64,000 nt of DNA. Origin: Apis mellifera. Its lineage: Eukaryota > Arthropoda > Insecta > Hymenoptera > Apidae. The translations under genes were made by a program, and so were the position numbers. The stretch spans positions 1,714,350-1,778,349 of the forward strand of contig NC_037647.1 in assembly GCF_003254395.2 (NCBI RefSeq). The letters are read 5' to 3'. This document shows positions 12,562 through 26,493 of this stretch, one piece after another (within the stretch, counting starts at the first letter, position 1; every line of letters starts with the position of its first letter). The notes below the pieces were generated by a model that saw only the letters and a list, made by a program, of their open reading frames with translations, was not told the origin of the DNA and did not search any database.

Positions 12562-14760
12562 AGTCTGGACTGTGAAATTAAATTTACCGACGACGATTGT
12601 AGTCCTTCTCCCTTCCTCCTCCTTCCCTCCCCCTCCCTCCGCTAATTGCCGTCGATTAATTTGTGATTTGTCATCGCTCTAATTGCCTTTCGCCCGCCCT
12701 TCTCCTCACCCGAATTACCCCGCTATTTCCTCCGACGTTCATCGAGCTTCAACTCTTTACCAACTCTCTTTACCACCCTTGGAATAATCAGTCCTAGCAA
12801 TTTGCACATTTTCGCATCCAAAGTATTCCCCCCTCCCAGATCGAAGTGACCTGGTAGGTGAATCACTCAGATCCCAAGAGTATCCTCCTCCTCTGTCCCG
12901 CTTCTTCCTCTCTCTTTCTCTCTCTCTCTTTCTTCTTCGAGGGTCTTCGATAACGAAGAAACTAGATTTCCAGCTCCATATCCCCGATCCCGACTCCCGT
13001 TCGGTCAAACCCTTCGTGCCTGCACTTTGAATTACGATGTCCTCCCCTCCCCCTTCTCTCCTGATTGATTCGATTCGACGGAATTCGATACCGTTCAACG
13101 TGGTGAGAAAGCACCACACTTTCGGCAGAGATGTGTGAATCCTCGCGTATGCTCGATTACACGATAAGAAAAAATCTTGAAGAGGGGTGTGATGACGTGA
13201 TTAAGAAGGAACAGGTTAGGGATCCTCTTTATTATGTACACGTAGTCTCTTATATTTAAGTTTCTTTATTTTTTAAATTGGATTTAATTATTGGAATTAT
13301 TTTGAGAAATTTTTTTTCAATCTGAATATCATAATGAAAATTGAGAAGAGAGATTTTTTAAGATGAGTAAATTTTTAAGAAAGACAGATATGAAGTCGTC
13401 TTCTTTTTATATGGTAGTGAAGAAGAGAAGGAAGAGAGGAAAAAATCTTGTCCTGCAAAGGGCGAGATAATAAAATCGATGAGTCATTCGTCATTTCACG
13501 ATCCCATTCTCATTCCTCCCCTCTTCCTCTTTCGTTGTCATCGAGACGTATTCGCGGGCCACATAAGAATACACAGTTGAATAGTAGCGGGCGGAAATTC
13601 TTTCTTAACGACTCCACTTCCTCCTCTCCAGTGGAGAACTTTTGTTCGACCGTAAAAGGCCGATACGGCCCGTCAGCTCGTAACTATTAATAACTTTTTC
13701 CATCGACATTGTTACCGGTCGTGCATACGATGCTGATAATGGATCTCCACTCTGTCGGCCACTCCGTCACAATGGAATCGGTGTTGCTTTCCTCCCTTTA
13801 CGATTTTACGTGATTGAATTGTTATCGGCTTGTGTTCTATTATAAATTGTATTATTCTTGTTCCAGCAGGATATCGGATGATTTGCCAATTTTTAATTGA
13901 AATTTGTGGAAAATTCAATACGTATTTTTCCGAAAATTAGCAATTTGTTAAATGATATATCGTTTTTTTTTAGAGAAACGTGGATTTTGATCAAATATTT
14001 TTGATAAAAAAAAAGAAACAATTATTTCCAAATTCGATTTGATCGAAACCATAATTATAATCAATTTTTCTTTTTTTTTAGATAGATTTTCTAATTGGAA
14101 CAGACACATGAAAACACGAATTTAAAAAAGTATAAAAGAGACAGTAATGATCGATATTCTTATCCTTTTCTTGTACGATATTAATTATCTTCCTTTTTAA
14201 CAATTTTTAATTTTTATCTATCGAAGAGAACTTTTTCTCTCAAACAGCTTCTCGCGCATTCTTTCGCGTATTCGAATTTCCTTCGCCACCGAGAATCCTA
14301 TTTGTTCATCATTATCACACGTTACTTTGCACGTGCAACGCACTTTCCAACGCATTCTCATCCCTGTGCGTTTCTTGAATAAATAAATAATTTATAGATT
14401 CATTCTTTCGTCCGCTTTCTTCGTTAACTACAAAGACTAAGTCTCGGAAAGTAAATATTCCAGCGAGGAATAAGAATTTTCTTTTCCCTTCCCTACGAAG
14501 CTTCCGCTGCTGCCGTAGAAAGGGTGACGTGAATCTCGCGGAGAAACTCGCGAAAAATCGGGAAAGAAGCGATGTATGCAAAGCAGGGAGAGACACCGAT
14601 CTTGAAGGAAACCAAAGTTGGGCGATAAATTTTCATGCGACGCCGGCAGCCAAGAGTCGCGGGGGCCAAAGGGGGCGAACCCGGTGTAACTTTCGTGCAC
14701 GTTGATTATAATTGTGATTTATGCCGGTTTTCTGCCCCACCCCCGCCCCGACGACACTCC

Positions 14761-14766
<6 letters not shown>

Positions 14767-14798
<32 letters not shown>
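14767..14798 (+). repeat. CT microsatellite, 16 units
   Basis: Perfect (CT)16, followed by more pyrimidines. Confidence 0.95.
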
Positions 14799-14801
<3 letters not shown>

Positions 14802-16196
14802 CCCGCCGCCTCTTCTTCCCTCTTTATTCTAGTGTTTCATCGTCTCCTTTTCCTCCTCTCGCACCCCTCATTTCTCGAAAGGCGCGGCCGACGACTGTCG
14901 ATAGAACACGCGTTATTAAAGCGTTATTAATGATTGATGATCATTTGTATCGTTCGAATTAATAGGATTCTATCTAAATACGACGAATTCGAAGCGTTTC
15001 TTTTCCGAAAAGGTTGTCTCATAGTTTAAATTAAAAGAATATGAATTCCTGCATTTCGTAGCACGTCTTGTGTATTGGATATTTAATACATCGCATGATC
15101 TGAATAACCAGATCTTGATTAGTTGGAAGAACCGCTTTTGATATTCTTCTTTTATTTGAAATTGACATTAACATAATTCATTCTTGTTCCCCGTGCAATA
15201 TGTCAGCACTGATATACTTTAGCGTTGAAAAACAGGTCTTAAATTTCACAATCTTATAACAGGAATATGGTGAAAATTAATTTAATCGTTTCTCCTCTTC
15301 CTTTACACTTTTAGACGCCTTCAATTAAAAATTCCTTCGTTCCAAGTCGAGTTTTCATTTCCCTCGATATCGATTCTTATCTCAAAAATCATTGTAAGAT
15401 TACGCGAGTAAACAAATAATTCGTATTCCCACGGCGAACTTAATTCCTCGAAATGAGACGAACGCGATGCCGAGGGAACAGAATATCATTCGAGTCGCCA
15501 GATGTCCCAAGAATTCCCTCAATTCGCGCAGCAAACTCTAGCCAACGCGTTGAACTGATTCTCACCCACTCACCGCCTTTGAGACCGGGTTTGAGCTGCT
15601 CCAACGGAGCATGGAAGGAAGAATAAGACTCGAAATTCTTGGCGGGTTTTAAGGAAACCCCGGTTAGAAATGCTCCTCGACTATCCCCATAAATCCAGAC
15701 GAGCGTACTTGTACGCCCTGTGATGCATTTCTTCCGCGCGATATACACCGTATCCTTCTGTAAATCATCCCGATAAGACGATACAACATTGCGCACAGCC
15801 TCTCCCCTCTCTTTCCTTTTGCGGGATACGCTTCACGAACCTGTCGCGGAATCAATGAGGCGAGATCGCCGATTCCGTCCTTCGGCTCGAGCACTCGATG
15901 CATCGACGTTTCGAATTCGTTCCCAACGAAACGACGAGTGGATGGTTCGTTAATTCCCCGATCTCAACTATCTGGGATCGAAAATTACGCGAGAATGGTG
16001 CACGGTTCCGATTAGATTCCCCGGAAACTTTCGGGGAATAAATTACGTGTTAATATCACGTGTCCGGCGGGCATTGGCGATTTGCTTCGATTGGAAGCAA
16101 AGGGTAAGGTATCGAGGGGTAAGTTGGGCGCAACTTGTGAAATTGTGTTTCGAGAAGCCATAGATATCAAGCTTTGAGGCAGGTATTAATACTGCA

Positions 16197-16216
16197 TCGA
16201 GTATATATATACTCGA
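16197..16216. repeat. 20-bp perfect palindrome
   Basis: TCGAGTATATATATACTCGA reads the same on both strands. The TA-rich centre could extrude as a small cruciform. Confidence 0.8.
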
Positions 16217-18132
16217 GGCGCAATCATTTTTGGTATGCAATTTATTAAACGATGAAAATACCGTCATTTGAGATTAAAATTTTTCTTAATTATTCAATTT
16301 TATAAATGGAATGTTATAATTTTATGATAGAGTTCAAATTGATTCGGGGCGTTGAAATTTTTTGTATTTAATATACTCTAATTGTCACTCAATTCCCATC
16401 AAGACCGGTCTATTTAATGACACTAAGACCATGACGAGTTCAGCATCCCCCTCGACAAAACAAAGTTCGTACTGATTCTTTCGTGTCAGTGGGTCGCTCG
16501 ACGTCGTCCCCTCAGAAGCGTGATGAACGGCTTTCTTCATGTTTATTTAATCAAGATTCTACGGCGAATGTCACGGTGTCTCTCTTCCCATCCCTCTAGT
16601 GTCACAATCTAATGTCCCTCCGCAGTCTCGTGTTCGCAGAATTAGGGGGTGAAGGCGAGAATCCTCCTCTTCCCCCTTGGACAGTGCCGTAAAAAACTGG
16701 TTAACAAAAACAGATCGTTAAAACCCTATCATATCGATATTATAAAGATATACCATACCATTTTGAAACCATCTTCAAGTGGAAAGAGAAAAGAAACAAA
16801 AGAACGAAAATCCAATCATAAATCAACAACAAGATCATTCATCTCGAACAATAGATTTTTAATTTATCCTATCCTTCTATTTTAACAGAATTGACACAAA
16901 ATCAATTTAATTAATTTCCTATAGTCTCCAATTTTCGTGATACAATTTCAATTCACACGAAAAAAGAAGAAGAAAGATATATATATTCGTTTCGACGTTG
17001 GACAAGATCAACACGGGATCTCCTCTCCGTGCTGCAAAAGTTAATTCCATCCATAGTTTCGTTTCCCTCCTCTCAGAAATCAAACGTGTCCCAAGGATTA
17101 GAGATCCGTATCCGGTAACGAACGTTTCAATCGTGGAAATCGTTTTACACGGGGATCGGATTTTTCCACGGCCCGGATCGGCCGGTATAGATGTATACGT
17201 TCCTGGGATTCATCCGGCGAACGTCATCCCCCTCGAAGCTGTCTGTCATTGCAGACTTCGGGGATGCCAGACAACGAGCACGTCGAGAAAAAGGAGGAAG
17301 GGAGGGGAGAAAGCGGATCGAGGAAGATGGAACGATTGCAGGGGGGGGAAGAAGAAGGGGGTGGCGAGCATTGTCCGCAGGAAATAGAACGAGGGTAGCA
17401 ACGACGGATTCGTGCGGAAAGGGGAGAGAGAGAGAGAGAGAGAGGAGTCCGTGGTTGAGCTGATAATCCTGAGGAAGAACGGCTTAGCGGCTAAGTTGTC
17501 GGGCTCATCTGCCGTTGCTTTTTGCTACACGATGGGGGAGGGGGAGGGAGTGGATGCGTTCTCGCGATGTTCGTTTCGATACGTGAAAAAAAAGAAAGAA
17601 AGGAACGACACGTCGCATTGATTTTTTTTTTTCTTTTGGAAGGAAAATGGCGCGAAATGAAAAACGTTTTTGAAAAATTGATATCATATTCGATGAAAAT
17701 ATTAATGGAGAAGGAATATTCGAATGTAATTTTGACAGAAAATTGAATATGTTACAAATTATAAAAAGATATTCTCTACGCGCATCTATAGAGAAGAAAA
17801 TGAATTCGAAATTTATTTATCTTAGAATAGACGAATATAAAATGTGAAAGAAAATTGATATCAATATTTCTGATTGATGAAAGAAGAAAAACAACAAATA
17901 AAGAGATACGAAACAACTTTTCTCGTTTAATCTTCTAATTTCGACCGAACAACTCTTGCTTAATGCAATTATCTTCCCTGTTCCTCGAGATACACTTCCG
18001 TAATCGAATAATTTTCCCCCTTTTCGCCTAATACACCGATGATAATAATCGTCTTCTTCATTGTCTCGCGACAAGAGGGTGAGACTTTATCGTGCGTGGA
18101 TCCCCAATCCAGGCAAAAGAATCGTAAAACTA

Positions 18133-18150
18133 GTGATATATGTATATCAC
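18133..18150. repeat. near-perfect palindrome
   Basis: GTGATATA and TATATCAC flank a two-base centre (TG), giving an 18-bp inverted repeat. Confidence 0.75.
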
Positions 18151-21100
18151 AATCATTTCGCATCTCTTGCTATTCGAGAATCCAAGACGAAATATTTTAC
18201 AAGACGTATAAGGAGGAAGAGATTCCAAACACGTTCACGATCTGGTTGACAAATCATAGACGGAGGGCAACGGGTCTTTCGACGACAATAATTCTTCTGT
18301 ATCCTAACCAGTGCTATCGATAAGAAGCAATGCCAGAGGAGAGAGAGAGAGGAAAGAGAAAAAAAGAGAGAATCTCGACAAATATTCCCAGGACGAAACG
18401 AAGAAAGTACGCACCTCGTGAAGGAAGGACATAGTCGTTTGCATTTTTCAACGTCGAAACTTCTGGCTCGCGATCCCCAGGGATGGCACACGCGAGAATC
18501 GAACGGAAAATGGAGGCACGGTGGAGATTGCGTCCCTCGATGTCGTCTTGCCCGCTACGTCTCGAATCGGTTGCAATCTTTGCACTTCTCGCCACGATTC
18601 CTGGCAATGATTAAAAATGTCTTTGCCTCAAGACTTGGGTTATTAAGTGTCACCCACACGTCCCGGAGATTGCGAAAGTTCTTCACGTATTTCTGGGCGC
18701 GGATGGAGAAGGATCGCACAATCGTTTACTCGTGATGAAAGAAATTTGACATTTTTTTCCTCCGAATATCCTCCTGAAACAAAGAGAGAGAGAGAGACAA
18801 AAAAATATTATTTAAATTGCTTGCTAGCTCAGTAAAAGTAAAGAGGATCCCAATATTTAAAAAAGATTACGCGTAAAAGAATTTATAATAGGATTATACG
18901 TAGAGAAAGACTGTAAATTTATTTATCAAAGAATAATAGGATTAGTTAGTTTAAATGTATAGCTTTAAATAAATTATGAATCTAATTAAAATATAACAAT
19001 CCGCGATTAATAATTGATTAATCGGTTGCTTTTTCTTTTCGAATAGATCATAAAATTTTCGAAGACGAAAAAAATAATATTTCAATACATATTTCTCGAA
19101 TCTTGGGTTAACCCCACGAACCAGCCAAGGACAAAAAATTCCAAACGCCTCCATCCCCTCCCCTCCCCTCTCCCGCATCCCGGAGATTCCACCACATCCT
19201 CGAAAGGATTTTCAAGGGCGTAAAAGACGAGATATATCCGAGGCACGCGTCGATACCCGTGTGAAGTCTCCCTCAAGGGGCGTCGCGAAAGGGATAGCCG
19301 AGGCACGGGGGCGGACTGCATAAATTCGGAGGCTGCAATTGGCGGCCGAATACTTTTACAATTCAAATTATGGAAATCCCGCGGGTGTACGTATCCAGCG
19401 GACGTCGTTCCTCTCGGCGCGTGTACGTCGAGCATGAGCGGATTTATTCCTCGGAACCAATCCCCCTCACCCCTCAATTCGCCCCCCCTCCTCGCCCCTT
19501 TTTTTTCGTTCAAACGCGTTGCAATTCGCCTCCGCGATCGGACGTGTCCTCTCTCTCTCTCTCTTTCTTTCTCTCTCTCTGTTTCACGCTCGAATGGATG
19601 AAATAGAAAAAGGAAAAAAAAACATCATCCCCTCTCTTTCCTCCAAAACCACGCAACGCCGGTGGTGAGGCACGATAAAAGGATATCGCGATTCTCTCGT
19701 CGATTCTAATTCTATAATTCCGTGCTTAAGCTAGCCCCGGGGGCCTCTACAACACTTTTATCTAAATCTGTGTCACGCGCCTCGCTTCATCCCCTTTAAT
19801 GCCCGATGCAGCTTCCGCGCGGTCGAAGAGCAGTGGAAAAAAAAAGAAGAAAAAAAAAAAAAGATGGGAAAAGAAATACAGGCGCAATTGGGGCGGATTT
19901 CTACGCTCGCGGATTTCAACCTCGACACGAGAAATGAATCCATCTTGACATCGTTAGTTGGAAGGAGAGTCGAGATTTTTATTGCAGGATGAAGGAATTG
20001 GAACGGAATTGGAAAAATTTAGAGAGATGCAGAGTATACTATTCTTTGTTTCGTTCAATTTAAACAACCAAAGAAAATATAAATGGAATGCCAAAATATT
20101 TGTTCGAAAGGTTGAATCTTTAAACTTGAAGATTATTTTGATATGATAAGAATCATTCTAATAATTGTAATTTGGATACAATAAATAAATATGATTGCAT
20201 CGTGTCAAATTTCATTTTTTCCAAGTCTCGAAATAACAACCCGCTCTCTAATCCTTTTCAACCATTATTACTTCGAAGAAGATCACTCATAGATAGATTC
20301 AACTAAAATTTTCAAGCATCTCATCCATGTACACTCGTCTGAACGCGGCTTAACGCGGGGATCAAATTAAAAATGAATCACGGAGGATCGAACGTCGCGT
20401 CGTGTCGCGTCGTTCGGTTAAATCATATCGCGCGACGGATCCCAGAAATTGAATTCTCACGCGGTACGGAAAATGACATCAGGGAGGGAGGGAGGGGAGG
20501 AGAGGCGCGGCTAATTTTCATGAAAAATCCACCGTTCCACGCGCCTATATACCCGCCCGCTTTTACATTAATTCGTGGGCCCCCGTAGCCGCTTTAAAAG
20601 CATCGGCCAAAATCAATATCGCCTCCATCCTGGATGGCCTTTTAATCAAACCAGATACCGTAATCGCGGTCTGCTCTCGTCCCGCTCCCTTCCTCTTCTT
20701 TTTTTTCCCTCCCCCCTTCTCCCTTTAATTCTACTACCTGTGCTCGCCGCACAAGAATCATCCTTTCCACGGGGCACGCGAGACGTCAGCCTGTTTAAAA
20801 TTGAAATTTATGTGCGGCCGCTCGATGGAACACGGTGGAAGGTTAAAGTGAAATCTGCGTGAAAAATGATCATGGTTAACGGGTTGGACGAGGAACGAGA
20901 AGCGTCGGTATCTGAAACACCTGTACAACCTTGGATTCTCCCTGGACGGAGGATCCTCCAAGATTAGAATAGTATATACCTAGTTACAGGGTGGACGAAA
21001 AAATCGAACGCGTGGACGAGAGAGGAGTGGATCGTGAAACACACTGGCGAAGCGTGGCTCGTCGATCCACGTAATGAGCCGGTGTCCAGCGAGCAGAACG

Positions 21101-21345
21101 AGTTAATTAATCCTCCGGAGACCTGGTACGCGCCGCTCGATAATTACTCGCGCAAGTGGGCTCCACACTTGCACTCGTCAAGTTTCCATTCCGACGCGCG
21201 ATTTCCTCGCCAACCACCTGGCCCATCGGAATCGTGAACAAGGGGATCGATAAGACCGATTGTGCGTGCGCTTCGAGGAAAAGAGGAACGTTGCTTTCGA
21301 GATTCGGCTGAAAATTTAATAATCAATTAGATTTAATAAGAAGTT

Positions 21346-21650
21346 AAATTTATACAATACGTATATGTTGAAAAATTGCCAATTGGAATAGAATTCGAAT
21401 ATTTAAATCAAATGAACAAACTCGTGAGAATTTTACATAGATCTAAAAATAGTTTAATATATAGAATATTTTATTTATATCATAGAATATATCATAGAAA
21501 ATTTATACAATTCATATATATATATATATATTAAAATGTTGAAAAATGGAATAGAATTCGAATATTTGAATCAAATGAACAAACTCATGAGAATTTTACA
21601 TAAATCTAAAATTAGTTTAATATATCATAGAATATTTCAATAAGAAAGGA
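21346..21650 (+). repeat. two-copy tandem duplication, unit about 160 bp
   Basis: Two diverged copies lie head to tail, the first from about 21346 and the second from about 21499. The diagnostic phrase GGAATAGAATTCGAATATTT starts at 21385 and again at 21548 (offset 163). A further shared stretch runs through ATCAAATGAACAAACTC, differing by a few substitutions. The second copy has gained a TA microsatellite (21514-21531), and the copies differ by a small TTGCCAA-type indel. No coding content. Confidence 0.85.
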
Positions 21651-23799
21651 CAATTATTAATTCTTATTTCGTACTTTTATTTCGATTAAAACTTTTGTAT
21701 ATTGAAGAAGAAATGGAATATGATAAAAATAATATATATATATATAATTTGTGCATTGAATATCTTAATATATATATATTATATTGAATTAATTAATTCA
21801 ACACGGAACAGTGGTGTCATCAGATTTTTTGCCAACAGCGAAAGAATCAAAGGTAAGAAAAGTTTAGATTGGAACACGTCTCCCCGTTCAAGCCCAGTTT
21901 TACCTTTTACCCACCTCTCTAACGAACTCGGCTAAGGAATTAATTAACGAACTCCGGTTGCAATTCCAGAGCACCTCCCTCCGTACGCCCCTGATACATC
22001 GGCTAATGAAGATCCCTGGGACTAATAGCAGTTCGAATAATCGTAGAACCATAAAATCGAGCCTGCTTAATCGAACTCCCATCCTCTATCCTCCCAATTC
22101 ACCGTGCGATTAAAGCGTCGAACGAAACAGCCAAATCTCATTTCATGCTATGAATCTTCTGAAAAAGAAAAAAAAAAGAAAGGATAAAAGAAAAAGAGGA
22201 AAACAAAAATCCTATGGAACCACGGCAAGAAGTGTTTTACGTTACGCTTGATGGCGTTGGAAAATTGCTTCCGTCTCCGAGGTGTCTCCGACAACGATTC
22301 ATATCAAGTGTTTCACCTTCTTCAAAAGAAGACAAACCCTTCCTTCGTTTCACCGAAACGACTGGCGTGTCACAGGCAATCGTTTCCTCGTGTCTAGTAA
22401 ACGATTCGGGTTAAAAAGTAACTTTAGATCGTTCAATTTTAAATGGATGACAGATAGATGCATTAACGATTTATTGAAATCTTGGAAAATTATTATTTCT
22501 ATCCAATTTTAGATAATTGTGCCAATAAAATTATTCACATCGATTTGTTAATTTATCTATTATTCCATCATCTATTCAATTGCAAAAGAATTGTAGAAGA
22601 AAATATTTTATCCTTGCTTTAATCAAAATCCATTCTTCTTTTTCTTCTTTCCAAACATAATTAGCAAATCTTTCTCAAGAAACATCGATTAAATCCCAAT
22701 TACAATCGAACAAGTGGTAAATAAAGCAAGTATCGATCACATGAATACTTTCTAAATAGATATAATATTCACTTACCGTGCGACAAATCCATTTGTCCCA
22801 CGCGGTCTTAACTTTCTATTAGCGGCGTGGAGGCGATTCCCTGTTTAGAGTCGGTTAACGTAGCCAACCGCCAAAGATCAGAGGGATGGCGAGTAATTAT
22901 CCTCGAAACGGAAACGCGCCCTAATCCTTGGGCCCTTCTCTCTCCGGCTGGTGGTCCCGCGTGCACATTAACGGCATGTGTGCCGAGTGCGTGCGACGTG
23001 ATTGATTTGCTCGGCGTGTGGCTAACTCAAATCAGACCCGCGGAGAGCAAAACGGCACTAGCACACTCTCAAGAACGCGCGTGACACGCGAGGATCGCCC
23101 CAACGATCGTATTTATTTATTTATTCACAGGCTCGATTTCTCCTAAGGGTGGAAATGTTATGGATGGATGGATGGAAACTTTTTTTTAGGGTGAATATGA
23201 AACATATAATACTTTTTACAAGTATAAGTTATGTAAATTTGTAACTGTAGGTTTTATAAAATGTACATTCGTGGCAAAATTTTGAAGAATTATCTCGATA
23301 ATAATTGAGATAACGAGATTTTACAACTTGACTCTTTATGGACAATCGTATTCTTTTTAAACATGGATATACACGAGTCTACAAATTAAATGATTATTAA
23401 ATAAATATGAATGAAAATTTGTTCAGAAATTTCGCAATTCAGCTTTATCGGCAAACAAGTGTAAAATAAACGCGATAATGCTATTTACCCGAATACTTTG
23501 GAATATTAATATTCAAAAGTATCAACGCTTAAGACTTTAATGGTAATATTTAATATTCCGAAACTTTGCTTTGCAAATGAAGGAGAGCAATTTCATCGTT
23601 AGACTATCGAACGCATTATAGCCAGGAATGACGAGAAGTTTTGAGTTTAAACGATGCAACTTCCGAGTTTCGCTTATACAAAAATCATTCAAGTAACCAC
23701 GCGGTTTTACTTCATTGCCTTTGTTAATGATAGGTATAAAAGATATGGAGAGACCAGCTGGAGGATTAATAATATTAGAGCATTTTGAAACAGTAAATT
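21651..23799. other. intergenic, upstream gene desert, part 4
   Basis: No gene recognised. AT-rich at both ends, with GC-richer islands at 21830-22130, 22210-22420 and 22790-23110. The 22790-23110 island (ORF 22827-23084) is CpG-rich and could be regulatory. A GGAT repeat lies near 23160-23177. The 96-codon minus ORF at 23537-23827 has no recognisable motif. Confidence 0.55.
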
Positions 23800-26459
23800 T
23801 CATATTCCATTTTTTCTGTAAAAACAAATAATAATAAAATTATGTTTTTAAAAATTACGAAATTCATGAAATACTACACTTTTGTTAAAAAATCTACACT
23901 TTATATAAACATTTTCAATGAAATAAGAATTTTATGAATTATTATCTGCTTTCTAAATTTTGACAATTTTTATCTTATCCGATTTTTCTCTATTCTATTC
24001 GATATTCTATTCGATTTCTTCTCCATTTATTTAATTTAATTATTCTACACGAGAATAATTTCAAATGCGATTTATTTTACAATTTTTAAATTTATTGTAA
24101 AAAAAAATAATTTTGTAATATATGAAAATAAGTTAAGAATTTGTGTGATATAATTATAAATTTCAGATTTTAGATATTTCTATTTGTTAAAATATTTTGA
24201 ATTGATAATTTTTTATTATAAATTTTTTATAAATGCTTACTATCATGAGTGGGTAATATACCATCTGTTATTTACTTATCGACAGTAAATATGATAGAAA
24301 AAATATTAATACCATGGACAAGAAACGTAATAGATGTGACATCTTGTGGGATTTTATGTCACATGTTCTGAAATACCGACTTTAAAAAAGATAGGATGTT
24401 GCACTATCTAGTATGGCTATTATCTAAATACAAATACAAAATTAAATTCCTAAAAAAAATAAAAAAAAAAAAATATAAAATAAAAATTATTTCATAATTT
24501 TAAAAATTAAAATAAAAATGTTATTCAATAAAATAAAAATAAAGCTATAAAATATATCGTACCAGTATTGTTTCTCATTCCATGGAACTCTTTTTGTTCC
24601 ATTTACTATTTTTTTATTTGTCTCAATTATTTCTTTCTCTTTCTAGACCGAAAGAATGCATTTAATAATTTTTACTAACATTTTATAATTTTCAAAGACA
24701 AAGAAACAAGAAAACCAGATAAAATAATGATTACTATTATATTCTTTCTGAAAAACAAACTTACAAATATTAAAAATTTTTTCTAAAATTTATACTGCAC
24801 TAATATAATATATGTATAATAGATTATTAAAGTTTTATCATATTTGATATATTATTATTTAAAAATAATATTTTCATATAAATTTGAAATGTTTTCTGTT
24901 GTATATATTCTTATGTTTTATTATAAAAATACTATATGCTAAATAAATAACAGAATAAATTTCGGAATTATATTTTTACAATTAATATTCTTGATTGTTG
25001 ATTTTGATATTCTTGTTTCTTGTCTCTAAAAATGACTAATGTTAAATGTTATAAAAATTAATGATAAAAAATTTATAGAAATACAACAATAATATTAATT
25101 TAGAACAATTTCAATTAGTACAAATTTGGAATAAATATTATACGAATAAATAACGTATAAATAACTTATACGTTATTAAAGTTTACTTTAAATTTTTTAA
25201 TTTCGATGGATTTATTTATATACATTAAAAAACTAAATCAACAAGCCAAAAAGTTATTATTTACTGTTTGTAAGATGACCAATAGTATACCAAAAATTTT
25301 TCCATCTATCCATAATAATAAAATATATCAACATTGTAAATAAAATGTGCTAAATTATCGCAAAAAATTACTGAATTTAAAACAATTATGAATATTTTAA
25401 ATTTAAACACGAAAATCTATTATAAATTATATATGAAATCAAACACGTGTGCCTGTGTCGAAGGTTCGATCGAGACTGGTTATATTTTGTTTTCATTTGT
25501 AACTTTCGCTCCGCGACTAAAGTCGTGTATATTGATATCGATAATATTACAATAGTATTTAAATGTTTCAATATTACGTATAATTAATATTTATTAATAT
25601 TATATATTATTATTAATATTATTATTTATTATTTAATTTTATAATTAAATTATAAAAATTAAAATAATAATTATTTATTATTCAATTTCAATTATATGAT
25701 AAATACAATCAATTAAATTTTAAAAAAATAATAATAATTACTATTTTTTATTTAAAAAAATTTATCATTTTAAAAATTTTATTTTTATTTATAACAGAAA
25801 ACAATTGTTAATCCAATTTATGAATTTTTATTTTCATTTTTCTATTTATTTAATATCCTAAATATCTTGGAAAATAATTTAATTTTCCAAGATCGATATA
25901 TTTTTATTTGTTTAAAACTCACAATTGTAATAACATCTGATGAAAATACACGATTTTTATCAATTGATAAAAAACGATTTCTAATATATCCAATTTAGAT
26001 ATATTTTTTTAAATTTGTAATATGTTATCTAGTTACAGTAAGTTTATTTTGTTGGTATTAAAATTTTTACCTCGGTTGCTGTATCAGTTTCCTATTCATT
26101 TATCTCATAAGATAACTACCCATGTTCCATTATTGTCCATTACAGTATTGTGCTGCCATCTACAACAAAATTGTGACTACGTTTTAAATCATACTCACGA
26201 AATAACTAAATAATTTTGATAAAATATACATTTATATTTGTTAAATAATCATCGTTAAAATTTAAAAACAATATCAATAATAAATTATTTATAAATTATA
26301 TATAATTATTTCCATTTTTATCACAAATATTTTTATTTTTCCAAATAATATTGTAAACTAACCGCGTTGCAAAATTCAATTGTAGAAAGCGAATCTACAA
26401 TGATCAAAGCGGAAAAATATTCTTAATTACAATTCAAGAGGAAAAAATTTAAATTAATA
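23800..26459. other. extremely AT-rich block
   Basis: About 2.6 kb of very AT-rich DNA with long A and T runs and almost no CpG, sharply different from the CpG-rich sequence that resumes near 26460. It contains a concentration of small inverted repeats at 24239-24602. No ORF of interest or transposase motif is seen. Such blocks can be matrix-attachment-like or heterochromatic DNA, or remnants of decayed elements. Confidence 0.65.
24239..24364. repeat. nested inverted repeats in AT-rich block
   Basis: CTATCAT (24240-24246) pairs with ATGATAG (24291-24297). Inside it, ATTTACT (24270-24276) pairs with AGTAAAT (24284-24290) around a 7-base loop. Next to them ATGTGACAT (24334-24342) pairs with ATGTCACAT (24356-24364) around 13 bases. 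A further 7-bp hairpin, ATGGAAC/GTTCCAT, lies at 24582-24602. The set could be the remnant of a small foldback element. Confidence 0.55.
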
Positions 26460-26479
26460 CCACTGGTAGAAGACCCGAC

Positions 26480-26493
26480 AGATAGCGCTATCT
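26480..26493. repeat. 14-bp perfect palindrome
   Basis: AGATAGCGCTATCT is self-complementary, at the boundary where the AT-rich block returns to GC-mixed sequence. Confidence 0.75.

Larger units (their letters stand above)
12621..21345. other. intergenic, upstream gene desert, part 3
   Basis: No gene recognised. GC-richer segments at about 14430-14930, 15440-16000, 17000-17600, 18400-18720, 19150-19850 and 20340-21260 alternate with AT-rich ones. Contents noted: (CT)16 at 14767-14798, a 20-bp palindrome at 16197-16216, GA at 17424-17444, a near-perfect palindrome at 18133-18150, CT/TTTC at 19549-19580 and an A-rich run at 19836-19863. All ORFs here are under 145 codons and overlap in several frames without domain motifs. 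Confidence 0.6.

Noticed and set aside
18820..18865. tRNA-like A-box (TAGCTCAGT)
   Set aside because: No matching B-box (GGTTCGA..) at the right distance and no cloverleaf; I found no tRNA in the window.
23800..26459. Transposon in the AT-rich block
   Set aside because: No transposase-like ORF, terminal inverted repeats or target-site duplication could be identified by eye; only small hairpins remain.
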